64,000 nt of DNA from Mesotaenium endlicherianum. Lineage: Eukaryota > Streptophyta > Zygnematophyceae > Zygnematales > Mesotaeniaceae. The notes below the pieces were generated by a model. It was not told the origin of the DNA and did not search any database. It was given only the letters and a program-made list of their open reading frames with translations. Positions within the stretch are counted from its first letter, which is position 1, and every line of letters begins with the position of its first letter. Made by a program: the position numbers and the translations under genes. Below are positions 1 through 11,466 of the stretch, piece after piece. The stretch spans positions 486,252 to 550,251 of the forward strand of contig WELA01007774.1 in the NCBI GenBank assembly GCA_009602735.1. Direction: 5' to 3'.

Positions 1-303
1 CCTCCCCCCCTCTCCCCCCTTCCCCGCCGCAAGAACTGTCCTTATGTCTTGCAGTTTCCCGCCGGTATTTTCACTCGAGCCTCCCCCCCTGACTGTTGCT
101 TTTGAGCATTAGTGCAAGATGTTCACTGTGGCTTTGTCCGACTCGTGTGGGAATCGTAGACGCCATCGCAATATCTTCACTTGTGTGCTAATATACCTTA
201 CTTATGATCGAAGGAAGGGGGGCACCGTGGCCTGGGTGTGCGTGTGCCTGCGTGCGTGCGCGTGTTTTCGTGCGCGTGCGTTTGCTCGTGTAAGCGCGCG
301 CAG

Positions 304-3300
304 CTCAAGTTTGCGGAGTACTGCTTCAACAAGAGCCACAGCGCGGCGTACGGCTACATCTCCTACGTCACCGCCTACCTCAAGGCCAACTTCCCTGTCG
401 CCTACATGACAGCTGTCCTTAGCAGCGCCATCGGCGATATGGACCACATCGCGCGCTACTCCTCCGCGGCCGAGGCCATGGGCATCCGCATCCTGCCGCC
501 CGACATCAATCGCTCCGGCGCCAGCTTCACCGTCGCCTCCGTGACCGCCTTGCAGGCGCCAGGCGGCGCCGCCGCGGCGGTGCAGTCGGAAGTTGGAGTA
601 GGAGCCGGGGGGAACGGCAGCATGAGCGGCAGCATGGGGGCGGCCGGTGGGCTGCCAGGTGGCGGCGCTGCGAGGGGGGGCAGGGGCCAGGTGGCAGCGG
701 CGGCGGGGGGCTCTGTGGGGACCATCCTGTACGGGCTTGAGGCGGTGCGACACGTGGGCGAGGCGGCGGTCGCCGGGCTCCTGGAGGAGAGACAGAGGAA
801 CGGCGAGTTCACGTCCATCCCCGACGTCGTCGTGCGCATCAACATGAAGCAGGTGCCCAAGAAGGCCCTCATGTCGCTCGCGGAAGTTGGCGCGCTTGAC
901 TGCCTGTATCGGGGGGGGGGCTTGCCCCCGGAGGGGGACGTGTCCCCCTTGCACCCCCACCAGCAGCAGCAGGGCTGGGAGCAGCAGGCGTGGGAAGGAA
1001 GAGGGGGTGCTGCGGGCACAAGTGTGGGTGCAGATGCGGGCGGAGACGCTTCCCCACGTTTTGGGGGCGAGGAGGCGGCCCCGCCTTTTGTCTTGGGGCA
1101 TGTGCGGGCGGTGGTGATAGAGGAGCTGGCGGAGGCATGGGAGTGGGGGAAGAAACGGGCGGCCAAGAAGAGGGCTCCTCCCAAGAAGCCCCGGGTGACG
1201 AAAGCAAGCAAGGTAGCTGCGGAGGCTGCGGCCGCCGCAGCGGCAGCGGCTGGAGCAGTGCCAGGTGGCAAAGGGGAAGAGCCTGGCGGCGTTCCCGGCG
1301 AGGGGGGCCAGCCCGCCAAAAAGAAGACGAGGGGGAAGAAGAAGGGGGGGACGTTAGAGGCGGCCTCGAGCAGTAGTGGCGCGTCTCCAGCTGCAGCAGG
1401 CATGGTAGATGGTGTGGCAGAGATTAAGGAGATTTTGACGCCAGGGGAGGATTTCACGAGCCCTTCCAGTTCTGCTGGCAGTCAGGATTCCGTCACAATT
1501 GGGGAGTGGGGGGGGAATGACTTAACAGGTGCCAGCACGCAATTGAGGGGCGGGGGGGGAGGTGGCACGCCTGCACCTGCAGCCGCAGATTGTCACCCCG
1601 CCTCCTCCACCCCTCCCCCTTTGCCTGGCACGGAGGAGGCCGGGGGGAGCGACGCAGCTGACGTGCTCTCTCTTGCAGAGAGACAGGTGGCGGCGGAGGC
1701 GCTGCAGGACAGGGAGGACGCGCAAGCGTTCGAGGCACAGCTGGCGGAGCGGCGGCGAAGAAGCCGCCTTGGCGAGGGGGCGGAGGGCGGGGAGGGAGCA
1801 GTGCAAGCGTTGACCCCGGAGGATATCATGCGCAAAGAGAAGGCACTTCTGGGAAACTACCTCACAGGGCACCCCCTGCACGACGTGGCGCACCCGCGGT
1901 GGTTCGCTCCTGTGCCCCTCGCGGAGGTCCCCGAGGCACGCGACGGATCGCGCGTGCGCGTGGTGGCGCTGCTGGCGACGCTCACAAAGAAGACGACGCG
2001 CAACGGCGCCGCCATGGCCACCGTTGTGCTGGAGGACCGCACGGGGCGCCTCGAGGGCGTGGCCTTCCCCGACGTGTTTGAGCGCGCGGGCGGCAGCCTG
2101 AGCGAGGGCGCCGAGCTTCTCCTGTGGGGCCATATCGACAAGAAGGAGGGCAGCCCCAGCGCCGTCGTGGGCGGGGGCGAGGGCGTGGGGGCTGTGCCGG
2201 AGGAGGAGGGGGGGGGCGCCGAGAGGCCCCCCCCGAGCAGCAGCGCCCAGATCAAGCTGGCGGGCGTGGTGCCGCTGCAGGATGCCAAGTATTTGAAAGT
2301 GAGCCTCACGATGGAGGAGGCGCAGGGGCCCGCCAAGATGCAGGAGCTCAACTTTCACCTGGGCGCCGGGCCATACGAGGAGAGGGCTGCAGGAGGCACG
2401 CGCAGCGGCGGAGGCGGCGGGCCCTACCGGAAGGGAGGCTTGCGGAGAGGGGCCAACGCTTCGCCGGGTGTGCCCGTCGTGATTGAGATCTCAGATTATT
2501 ATAGCGGCGCGCACGCCCTTGCCCAGGAGGAGGAGGAGGAAGCTCGTGGCGACGCGGCAGCGGCTGGAGATGCGGGGGTCTCCAATGGCAGCTTCGCTGG
2601 CGCGCCGACCTCGCTTGAGGTGGAAGGGCGGCACCCGGCGGGCAGCAGAGCGGGGCCGAGCGACGAGGGCAGGGCGTACCAAGACGGGCGAGACAGGCGA
2701 TATTGGTCCGCCGAAAATGGCACGCCCTATGTGCACCAAGGGGAGTCTTGTGAGGGTTCGGAACGGAGTGCACAATCCTATGAAGAGGGAAAGGGTGTTG
2801 CTCTTGCAGACAGGGGCGGGTTGGCCATGCCGCACTTGGACTATGTGCCTGGGGGAAGATCTGTGGGGGAGTTGCCAGCACACGGGACGGAGCAAGGAGG
2901 CGGTGACCACGGGGAGGGCAGGTGGCGGCACCACGATGACTTCAGAAGGCCAGTTGGAAGTGGCGGCGAGCGGCATGGGCACCCGGCGCCCATCATTCAC
3001 TTGGAAGGTTGCCATGTGGTGAGGCTGCTGCTGTGTTGCATGGCTTCTTGTGAAATTGTGCGGATCGATCTATTTAACGCTCTTATGGGAGAAAGAAGTG
3101 TATGCGCGTGTCTGCTAGGGAGGCTGGGGACGGAGTGCGTGTGCAATAGGCTTTCCAGGAGGCCTGTGTAGAAGCAGGAGCAACCACCAAAGATACTGTC
3201 GTGTGTCGATTGCAGCTTGTGTGGTGGTGTGAGGTGTGTGTCGCTCTGGTGTGACGCTGAAGGTGCCGTTGGTTCATGTGCATAGAACCACTTGTTGGTT

Positions 3301-3582
3301 TATTCCATGCGGAAAGGCCAGACACTCATGCCGTACAGTGAGCCGTGCGTGGTCACCCCTACTTCAGCACTCGAATTTTGTGGTCAAGTTTGGGCTGTTA
3401 AACTTCTTGTCACTCCTGCCATCTTTCATTTCCACTTCCTCCGTGTCGGGCAGATGAACGCGGAGACCATGGCGGCGCACCTCAGGCGTCACAATTTCAT
3501 TGCAACAGCGGAGCCATTGTTCCCAACGAAGTGTAAAAAGAAGGAGATTTTGGAATTTGATGAAGCAATTGTGGCGTTTTAG
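304..3582 (+). CDS. DNA polymerase III alpha subunit (DnaE)-like protein, C-terminal part, two exons
   Basis: The first visible exon (304-3018) follows a TG-rich tract ending in CAG and opens with LKFAEYCFNKSHSAAYGYIS, the signature of bacterial DnaE alpha subunits, then a PPDIN motif near 510. A helix-hairpin-helix-like block (GLEAVRHVGEAA, near 736-771) follows. After a long low-complexity Lys/Ala/Gly-rich stretch (about 915-1680), homology resumes with EKALLGNYLTGHPLHDV (1837-1887) and an OB-fold region (KKTTRNGAAMATVVLEDRTG, near 1987-2046). The family is the bacterial replicative polymerase; the catalytic palm lies upstream of this window. Position 3019 starts a GTGAGG donor in phase 0, and 3454 follows a pyrimidine-rich tract plus CAG, giving a last exon to the TAG at 3580-3582. 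Part of the low-complexity stretch could be intronic. Bases 1-303 appear to be upstream intron. Family assignment is firm; the exon model is inferred. Confidence 0.72.
915..1680 (+). other. Low-complexity Lys/Ala/Gly-rich linker within the DnaE-like gene
   Basis: This stretch stays open in the frame of the DnaE-like exon but has no counterpart in bacterial DnaE. It encodes Gln-rich, Gly-rich and Ala-run segments and two basic clusters (KKRAAKKRAPPKKPR near 1150-1194 and AKKKTRGKKKGG near 1315-1350) that resemble linker-histone tails or nuclear/nucleoid DNA-binding tails. A TCTCTTGCAG ending at 1678 could be a splice acceptor, so part may be intron. Confidence 0.45.
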
Positions 3583-6500
3583 CGGGAAGTGTTGCAAAAG
3601 TTCACCTCGGCTCATGTTTCTTTGTCCTAGGAACACGAGCTTTTTTAATTAGGGTTTAGCCAAGATACGTCAAGTTCTTGCGGCCATACTTGGCCATGCT
3701 GATTAGAGCTGATTTCACACCATGTCAATATGTGTTGGAAGTTTCCGACGTTGACATACACGTAATATGACCCATCTTGCCACTGTGTCTTTGTGTGTGT
3801 GACAACCATGAGGTTGGGGAAGCTATTTATACATGCTACCTGGTAATTGTGATATGAAGCTTGACAGTTCCCGAGCTAGTGGACGATGAAGCATAATGTT
3901 GCACCTAGTGCAGCAAGAGACATCAAGTTGTGCTTGAGCTTGCATAGTTCCTTGTAGGTGCGAAATGCATGTCCTAGAAAAGCCAAAATTTGGTTGCATG
4001 AGCCATCTGTGAGAGTGCATGCGATAAGGTGACTTGTTGATCCAAAAAATTATTGGTACATAATCGATATTGAATTTACGTATGGCATAGTCACAAACCC
4101 TATACTTGCGACGGCGCTTACTGATTTTCCCCTCATAAGAGTTACGCGAGATGCGTCTTCTTGAAGCCAATAAATTGCCACACGTACTTGAGATAAAGTC
4201 CTGTCTCAAGCATAAATATTTGTAATACGCAAGTAGATTCTCAAAAGCCTCGAAGTGCAACTTAATTTGACCAACTCATTTTTATGCATTTGGTTCATAA
4301 GTACATTTGATGAAGTTTCTTCATTGTTTCATGGAATACATATTGTGAAACGAAGGTGCTGAAGCATGTGGAGTGCTTGCAAGTACAATGCAAAAGTCGA
4401 GAGAGAGATCTAAAGTATTGACAGATTGTAAATTAAACAATGCCACTAGATGACAATCTTGAAGTTGATCATCACTGCTTCCTCTTTGCAATGATGTAGC
4501 ATGAAGATATTTCATGTAGCAATTGTCATTGTAACGCTTATAAAGGACGGCATTAGTTTGGCATGCTTTGGCTGGCTGGTACGAGTTTTATTGTCATGTT
4601 TGAGAGGACTGCTTTTATATTTTCTAGGTATGTGATACGATTGAAGATGCTTCAATATTTGTACAAACTTTATACCTAGTCCTTCCCATACAATTTGTAG
4701 ATAATACACGTACTTGTTATAAAGTAAATGTCTAGTAGCAACCTTCAACAACCTTCAAATGCGTAAAGACCGTCTCGATGACCAATCACATGGTGCGTCA
4801 TGGAGGGCAATGGTGATGGTGGTAAGGACAACAACACCAAGTTTGCGGATGAAAAAAGGGGAATAACCACATGGTTGATGAAACACAAAACACCCTGGAA
4901 GAGCCTGATAGTTAATGGTAAGAAGATTGAGGATATGTGGGACATACAGTCAACCATATAATTGCTCATCAATTTTGTCACCACCACTGTAAGTACCATC
5001 GACTCTCGGGTACAGCGGGTGCCATGCATTGAGTGAAATTTTCAAGAAAGATGTGTGTGCTGACATCTTCAAGGATAACCCTGCTACAAACTTTATGAAT
5101 TTGGGAGATCGCGCAATTGAGGGCTGAGCGCAATGGAGGTGAATACACAAAGGGAGATCTGGATGCGCTTTCGCAGGTTTTCCGCGGCATTCTTTTGATG
5201 GAGAAGTCAAAGCCAGCATCATTGGATTATGTGAATTGTCCTCTAATTGGCCTCGCTGCTAATAATTGCTTATGCTTGTCTCAATTGCAGGCAAGGGTAA
5301 GAAGCGTGGGGGAGAAACCGTTATCACGATTGTCGGACGTGCGAAGAAGGTAGGGAAGAAGAAGAAGTAGAACAAGATGCATAAAAACCACTACATGTCG
5401 CTTAATGGGGACAAGGTCTTCAATTGTAAATCAACATAATGAGGAGGGATATGTCTTAGTGGGATTATTCGTTTCATGTGTGTAGTTAAAACGGATAGTG
5501 ACTTTGCGACCAGCTTGGAATCCAATGCAGCAAGCAGGTAGCTTAACGCAGCATTTAGATTTGCTAGAGTTATCAGTGATTGTTTTGGAAGCGTATTTTT
5601 AGTGAATAAAGAAACATGGCTATTCAATGTCATCAGCCTGGTTATGGATACATATTTTAATAATGCGTAAAACGAATATGTATTGCAAAATCACGTGTAA
5701 AAAATGAAATTACGTGTGTATTACATTTTTCCAAGGTTCTCGAAAAAATTGGCAGGGCTTATATTTTCAAATTGCTTAGAAACTTTGAGCGCGATTGGTC
5801 GCAAATGGTAGAGGACTCAACTTGCTATGATATGAAGGTGGTGAAAGTAATAAATTCATTGCTACATTTTCAAATTGCCAAAGATTCGGTTTTACCTCGT
5901 CGAGACGCGTATTTTGCGTATTTTGAAAAGATGGCGAAGTACGTGCAGTTTGACGTCACTCTCAGACCAATGCACGCGAACTAGGGTCATCAGTGAATGA
6001 AGACGCTCCTCTTGCTTTTTTATTGAAATTTTGCTCACGTGCCTGGGGAGCATCTCATATATCAAATGAAATATAAAAGTAATCATCTGCTCTTGATAGA
6101 AGCATGCCGCTTGCCCAATATGACATTATTTTGTGTCACGTATGTGCAAGGATGCATCTACTATAGCGGAACAATAAGTTTTCCTTTAGATAGAATAGAA
6201 TCACTTGTCTTGGTTCACGGGTAATTTTCTATTGCGTTGGCCAGATGAAGACAAACTTCCACCACTAGTATAAAATTCTCTAGATTCACGCTAGATGAGA
6301 GGCTTCCCCTTTGCCAAAAAACACCAATTATTTCTCCAGGTTCACAAATGACAACTTGGATTGTCTCAAAATAAAATAGAAGTTGCGGAGTCGTATACAC
6401 TGGTGCAGTTGGTTAAAGAACAACAGGCCCACAACGATCCGACGTGAACTGTATAACCCATGCATAATTGTAAAACCACACTGACTACGCGTAGTATGCT

Positions 6501-7667
6501 TCGCCGCCGATCGTAGACAGAGGCAATCATCAGGTTTACCTCGAAGTCTACTAATACTGACCATTGTGGGGAAAAATTATTGTGGCTTTACTAGGCTATG
6601 AAGATCTACCGCAGGCTTTGAGGAGTAAAAATCGGCACACCACCAAGTTCTAGACACAGTCTGTGCACGAGAGTTGAAGATCCAGACCATGTCACATTAA
6701 CTAGTATCGCAAAAGACAACAATGAAACAACTTGGCATTCACAAAATAAAACTAACGTAGCAAAGATGGTGTGATGTCAGAAGCTACAGACATGAGGTCC
6801 AACAAGGGCAAGAACAACTATGTCAGTCGACAAGGTGTCATATCTGTCGAGGATCCTTAACAAAAATGCATTTGTTGTCCGGTGGACCGAATCGATTTGT
6901 GAAACTTGGAAATATGGAGACTAGTATAGTAGTGTCAGCGGACATGAAAGTTAATGGGTCTTGTTGGAAGCACATCCTCCAAAACTTGACCAAAAACGAC
7001 GGGATGAAATAATAGAATAGTAAAAGTATAATCTCATCGGCTCAAATTTGCCCGTCGGGCGCCCGTCGACCGATGTGACTCGACTTAGTAGATATTTGCC
7101 CCATGCCGATGTCAGGGTGTCTATTTCAACTGCTGGTTTCACTTCTTATGAGCTCGTTCATTTTGCCCACCCTCTACTACCATTTCCCATTTCTATAGAC
7201 TTTGGCTCAAAAGTGGTCTGGGTTTTTCCTTTCCAGAAGCACATCTCTTACCGGAGTTTCCTGTTGTATTTCTGCCCTCATAGGGGTATCTTCCCTTTCA
7301 GAAGAACCTTGGAGAGGTGGCGTGGGTCTTTGATCCAATCTTTATTGTGGCAGCTGTGTTGTTTCCCCTTTAGGGGTCTGCTCTTGAGCAAATGTACTTT
7401 CCTGCACTCGTGTCTGCTCCATTTTTTGCCATCCCTACCTCCTTGATAAGGGTGCGAGCACCTTCTGCTGCTCCAAACATTGTGCTGCAAAGTGGAGTTC
7501 CCTCCACTCGTGGGTGAACATTCCTTACTGACCTCCAGTTTGCTAGTTGCACAGTTCTCCCTCTCACCCAAGACTCTAGAGTGTGAAAAAGTTATAAAAG
7601 TGGGCAATACTTACCTTATTTTTTCGACAGTGTTGGCATGGTACTGGGGGAAGGGGTCCAACCTTGA
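3583..7667. other. AT-rich intergenic stretch with no recognisable gene
   Basis: About 4 kb between the DnaE-like gene and the first retrotransposon. I see no RNA gene, no LTR pair and no protein family. Short coding-like pieces occur around 4800-4980 and 5040-5370 (including a pyrimidine-tract CAG near 5290), but they do not connect into a readable gene and may be decayed exons or an old transposon. Confidence 0.5.
3823..4260 (-). CDS. Unrecognised open frame of 145 codons, possibly chance or a remnant
   Basis: An uninterrupted frame in AT-rich DNA, where stops should be frequent. The product has a basic segment (SKRRRKYRVCDYAIRKF) in its middle and several cysteines, but no motif I recognise. 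There is no matching neighbour gene and no clear promoter. It may be a decayed transposon-derived fragment or a chance open frame. Confidence 0.2.
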   Translation of the reverse strand: MHFEAFENLLAYYKYLCLRQDFISSTCGNLLASRRRISRNSYEGKISKRRRKYRVCDYAIRKFNIDYVPIIFWINKSPYRMHSHRWLMQPNFGFSRTCISHLQGTMQAQAQLDVSCCTRCNIMLHRPLARELSSFISQLPGSMYK

Positions 7668-8351
7668 TGAAATGAATCGACTTAGCAATAGGATGTTAAC
7701 AATTAATAAAGATTTTTATATCAACAAGTAATCTTTAAAGTATTTTCTGTTAACTGATCAAACAGCACAAGATAATACACTAGCGCTAAACAATACTCAT
7801 AAGTCAAATGCAAGTAAACGAGCATCAATCATGCAATCAGTAAACTCATACAAAAGCAAGTATAGAAGACAATTCGCATCAATGGCTTCTAGCCTTGAAT
7901 TCAAATCTCACTTAGTAAGCGGTACAAGAGAGTTGGCCTCGTTTTCGAATGCCAAACTCAAAAGCAATACCCAGCCTATGTACATGGAATGAGTTTACTG
8001 TTCAACGGCAAGTGCGATGGCACCGCCTACCCGGGAGTTAACCACGTTGGTAGGACCTCGGCTAGCCATCTCCCATCATCTCAAATTGCCATTCATCCAA
8101 AGGATGTCATCTGGCCATTCATCTAGCATATCACACTCAAATGCATGACTAGGCAATTCGCTGCTACCGAGTACGGAAGTCAGCTAGCTGTCAAAGAATG
8201 TGTCAGCAAGCTGCAACCTAAGTTGACTTCATCCTTCTGCTCTCGGCTGAGTCATTAAACTGATTATGACAATGAAAGTTCAGCAGGCTGAACTTGATTA
8301 AATCTTATATTTAAATGAATATTACATCTACCAATATACTGATTCACTACA
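7668..8351 (-). repeat. 3' LTR of element G (family A)
   Basis: 684 bp, read on + as TGAAATGAATCG to CACTACA, matching the A-family LTRs at 31262-31979 and 39335-40055. It is followed on the + strand by ATTCCTCCAACTT, the complement of the family's polypurine tract. Confidence 0.8.
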
Positions 8352-9148
8352 ATTCCTCCAACTTAAATTGTTGTCGCCTCTCGACAACACTAGACTGTAG
8401 AGCAATGTATAAAGAAGACTGACAGTACTAATCTCCTTATGGCTTGCCTCTTGCTTCAACACTGTTGCCTAGCTGTGGGGATCACTAGTGACAGTAAACT
8501 GTCACCTCCACCCTCAATCCACTACCGTTGTGGAGTACAAACAAAGAGACCCCAGCAAATCTTGACTGGGGGATGGTTTCAAGATCTAGGGAGATGTTCC
8601 TGGGGCTCCAGGATCAGGGGATTGATATCTGGACCTACACCTAGACAGCCCTTTAAATCTGTCAACTGGCCTCCCTAAAGAACCCTCTCTGCTCTAAAGT
8701 GGGGCCACGAGGGGAACGGAGGATTGCAGCCTGCTCTTCAACCACCTGGGTGTTGATTCCTACATAGACAGGCAAACCAGTAGGATGCTGAAATACATTG
8801 GCAACGGGCACATGTCCCTGACTGGAGGGGGTGCTTAGCATACCTCTGGCCACATCGCGAGTTCCCCTTCTAGGAGCTCTGTCCTCTGGGGATTTCTACC
8901 TCTCTCTGCTACCAAGAACAATCAGATCTGCTTCTTCCTCTGCCTGGGCAGGTGGGCTGGGAGATTGAGCAGAAGGTACTATTGCCGCCCCAGTAGGAGT
9001 TGCAGTCCATTCTCCTGCTCTTGGCCCCCTAGGAGTCCTTGCCTCTGCCTGTCCCCGGGTCTCCTGAGCTCCAAAGGTTGATGCATCTCCTCTGCCCTGT
9101 TCCGCTTCCTCATCCTCCTCATCTTCCTCCTCTGAGAGGGTAGGGGTC

Positions 9149-9287
9149 TATAACGATCCGCCGCGTGGCCGGATGCGGCGCGTGCGACACGTTGCGTGGA
9201 GCGATAGAAGTGTCGGTTTGAACTGTATAAGTACAATTGGCGCGCGATCAAAGTACCTCGAGTTACCTTTTTGTTCGTATCGCTAAA
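9149..9287 (+). repeat. TRIM LTR, copy 1
   Basis: 139-bp terminal repeat, nearly identical to 9486-9624 and 9823-9961. A primer-binding-site-like TGGTATCGGAGC follows at 9289-9300. Confidence 0.85.
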
Positions 9288-9485
9288 TTGGTATCGGAGC
9301 GCAAACGTACGCAACCATGTCCAGGAGACGAGGGTTCAAATCTCGTGGGGTGCAAAACTTGTCGATGGTACGATCGTACGGCGATCTTTGGATTGTGTAA
9401 AGAAAGGACACTATCCCAAAACAATGTCCCTCACGGGTGCCGGAGCATGAGTGCCCGGGACGTGCACACTTGTAGGTGGGAGGAG

Positions 9486-9624
9486 TGTAACGATCCGCCG
9501 CGTGGCCGGATGCGGCGCGTGCGACACGTCGCGTGGAGCGATAGAAGTGTCGGTTTGAACTGTATAAGTACAATTGGCGCGCGATCAAAGTACCTCGAGT
9601 TACCTTTTTGTTCGTATCGCTAAA
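9486..9624 (+). repeat. TRIM LTR, copy 2 (middle)
   Basis: 139-bp repeat shared by both internal units. It is preceded by a purine tract and followed by TGGTATCGGAGC, so it acts as right LTR of the first unit and left LTR of the second. Confidence 0.85.
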
Positions 9625-9822
9625 TTGGTATCGGAGCGCAAACGTACGCAACCATGTCCAGGAGACGAGGGTTCAAATCTCGTGGGGTGCAAAACTTGTC
9701 GATGGTACGATCGTACGGCGATCTTTGGATTGTGTAAAGAAAGGACACTATCCCAAAACAATGTCCCTCACGGGTGCCGGAGCATGAGTGCCCGGGACGT
9801 GCACACTTGTAGGTGGGAGGAG

Positions 9823-9961
9823 TGTAACGATCCGCCGCGTGGCCGGATGCGGCGCGTGCGACACGTCGCGTGGAGCGATAGAAGTGTCGGTTTGAACTGT
9901 ATAAGTACAATTGGCGCGCAATCAAAGTACCTCGAGTTACCTTTTTGTTTGTATCGCTACA
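9823..9961 (+). repeat. TRIM LTR, copy 3
   Basis: 139-bp repeat ending TATCGCTACA, followed directly by the target duplication GGGTC at 9962-9966. Confidence 0.85.
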
Positions 9962-11466
9962 GGGTCTTATCTACCAAGTCATCCTGCTCCCAGGTAGACA
10001 TGGAGAAATCTACTGGCCGCCCTTTCATAGGACAAGCTGGGGGTTGTTTGGCCTTCAGCTTGCTGATATCTATTCGGCCTGCGTTCTTTGCCCATTTGAC
10101 AAAGGCATGCTTCCCCTTAGAGAAGTAGTCCCGTCCTCTCCTCCTGTACTCCTTGGTTTCCACATTCATGTCACTCAGGCATCCATTAAGCCTGAAGTCC
10201 CAAGGAGCAATGTGAGGTGGCAGGATGAGGTAACCGTCCAGCCCATAGCGGAAGTCATCTAGGTGGGCCCGTTCACACTGCTGCTTCCTGTTAGTGACGG
10301 ACATCCACCTCCAGTTCGTGGGCTGCTAGTAGTATTGTGGCCCATGTATAGCCTTTTTTAGCTTACAAGAAAACCAGTGGGGAGAGAACATCTGCTGCCC
10401 TGTTTCCCTTGGCAAGTACTCCCAGTTCCTTCTCTTGACTTCATTGTAGGCTGGCAGCAGCGTCTGAGAATATACGACATCTTTAAAGTTATCAGGCTGC
10501 GTGCTCACCATCCTAATGAGCCTCTGATCCGCCACTATGCCAGGTACTGATACTGGCTTATCTTCCGAGTCATGTGCAAAGAACCGCGCCTGCTTTGCTG
10601 TGTACCCCACCATCCTGGCATAATCGTCGTAAAGGACCACGTCGGTGTGTGTCTCAATACACCTATCCAGAGCTTGAGCTCCCTGCTTCTGCAGCACTGT
10701 TTGCTGGGCAATCTTTGTTGATATCGTGGGCTGCCAATAGTGCCTCCTTCAGGTTATCAAAGGTTTGGCCACCCACCCCAATATATATGTAAGTGGCCAA
10801 GCTCTTTTGCTTTTCAACTTCCTCCTTCTTCTTCCTTGCTTCCTCCACAGCCGCCGCTTCCTCTTGCTGCTTCTTCTGTCTCTCCTCCTCAGCTTTCGTG
10901 AGGTTTTCAGCCTCCTGCTCCTTCTTCCTCTGTGCCTCTTCTGCTGCCTCTTGTTGTCTGCGGACCCAATCTTGTTCTCTTCTGGTGAGGGACGTCGCCG
11001 CCAGCTCTTTATGGTAGCGATTCATTGTCCACTTAGCTTCTTCTGCCTTGCGCTTCCTGTCTTCCTCTTGTGTGGTGGGAGCCATCCTGCACATGTAACC
11101 AAGACACAAGCTAGTAGGCTCTCATTCATTGTCACGGTAGATGCAGATTGAGAAGTGAGTGTGTATTATTACAGCAAATTTGTTCCCTTACCTTACAAAG
11201 TGGGTACTAAGAGTTAATGGATCTGTAGCGTAATGAGGATGAACGAATGAATGTGTGTACAGGGTGAGTTGAGTGATTTGTTTATTTGCTGGTTCCTCCC
11301 TCTTCCGAGTGGTAGACACCCTCTAACATAGCTTAAGGTGGGCTGTCATATCTGTCACTGTGCTGACAATTAATTGTCACATTCGTGTCACCTAATTGTC
11401 ACATTCCCCTCCAACTTAATGGAGACAGGACCTCCTGACACCTTCCCATGTCAATTAAAATGACAG

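Larger units (their letters stand above)
9149..9961 (+). mobile_element. TRIM-type miniature LTR element with three LTRs and two internal units
   Basis: Three copies of a 139-bp repeat (9149-9287, 9486-9624, 9823-9961) starting TGTAACGATCCGCC (TATAAC in the first) and ending TATCGCTACA are separated by two nearly identical 198-bp internal units, period 337 bp. Each internal unit begins with TGGTATCGGAGC, a primer binding site of the initiator tRNA-Met type, and ends with a purine tract (GGTGGGAGGAG). The block is flanked by GGGTC at 9144-9148 and 9962-9966, an exact 5-bp target duplication inside the ORF3 remnant of element G. It has no coding capacity. The internal unit carries GAGGGTTCAAATCTCGT, like a tRNA T-arm/B box. 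Confidence 0.88.
8430..11109 (-). pseudogene. ORF3 remnant of element G, split by a miniature LTR element
   Basis: The minus-strand frames match the extra ORF of element A (32093-33793): a Lys/Glu-rich coiled-coil start (MAPTTQEEDRKRK near 11060-11100), the middle block with the DFRLNGCLSDMN stretch near 10170-10190, and the C-terminal tail near 8660-8850. The TRIM at 9149-9961 lies inside it. It is broken in several places. Function is unknown; see the copy in element A for the description. Confidence 0.75.

Noticed and set aside
202-1457. Long minus-strand frames opposite the DnaE-like gene
   Set aside because: They arise from high GC content on the opposite strand; the + strand has clear DnaE motifs in order and the minus products show only Pro/Ala/Arg-rich noise.
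304-3582. Bacterial contamination or a bacterial insert
   Set aside because: Introns are apparent, the coding style is eukaryotic with low-complexity insertions, and the contig continues into plant-type retrotransposons; a misjoin cannot be excluded without reads.
7048-7446. 132-codon + frame
   Set aside because: Phe/Leu/Ser-rich with no motif, in AT-rich DNA beside an LTR; likely chance.
9149-9961. CRISPR-like or satellite array
   Set aside because: The regular repeats have LTR ends, a primer site, a purine tract and a target duplication; they form a TRIM.
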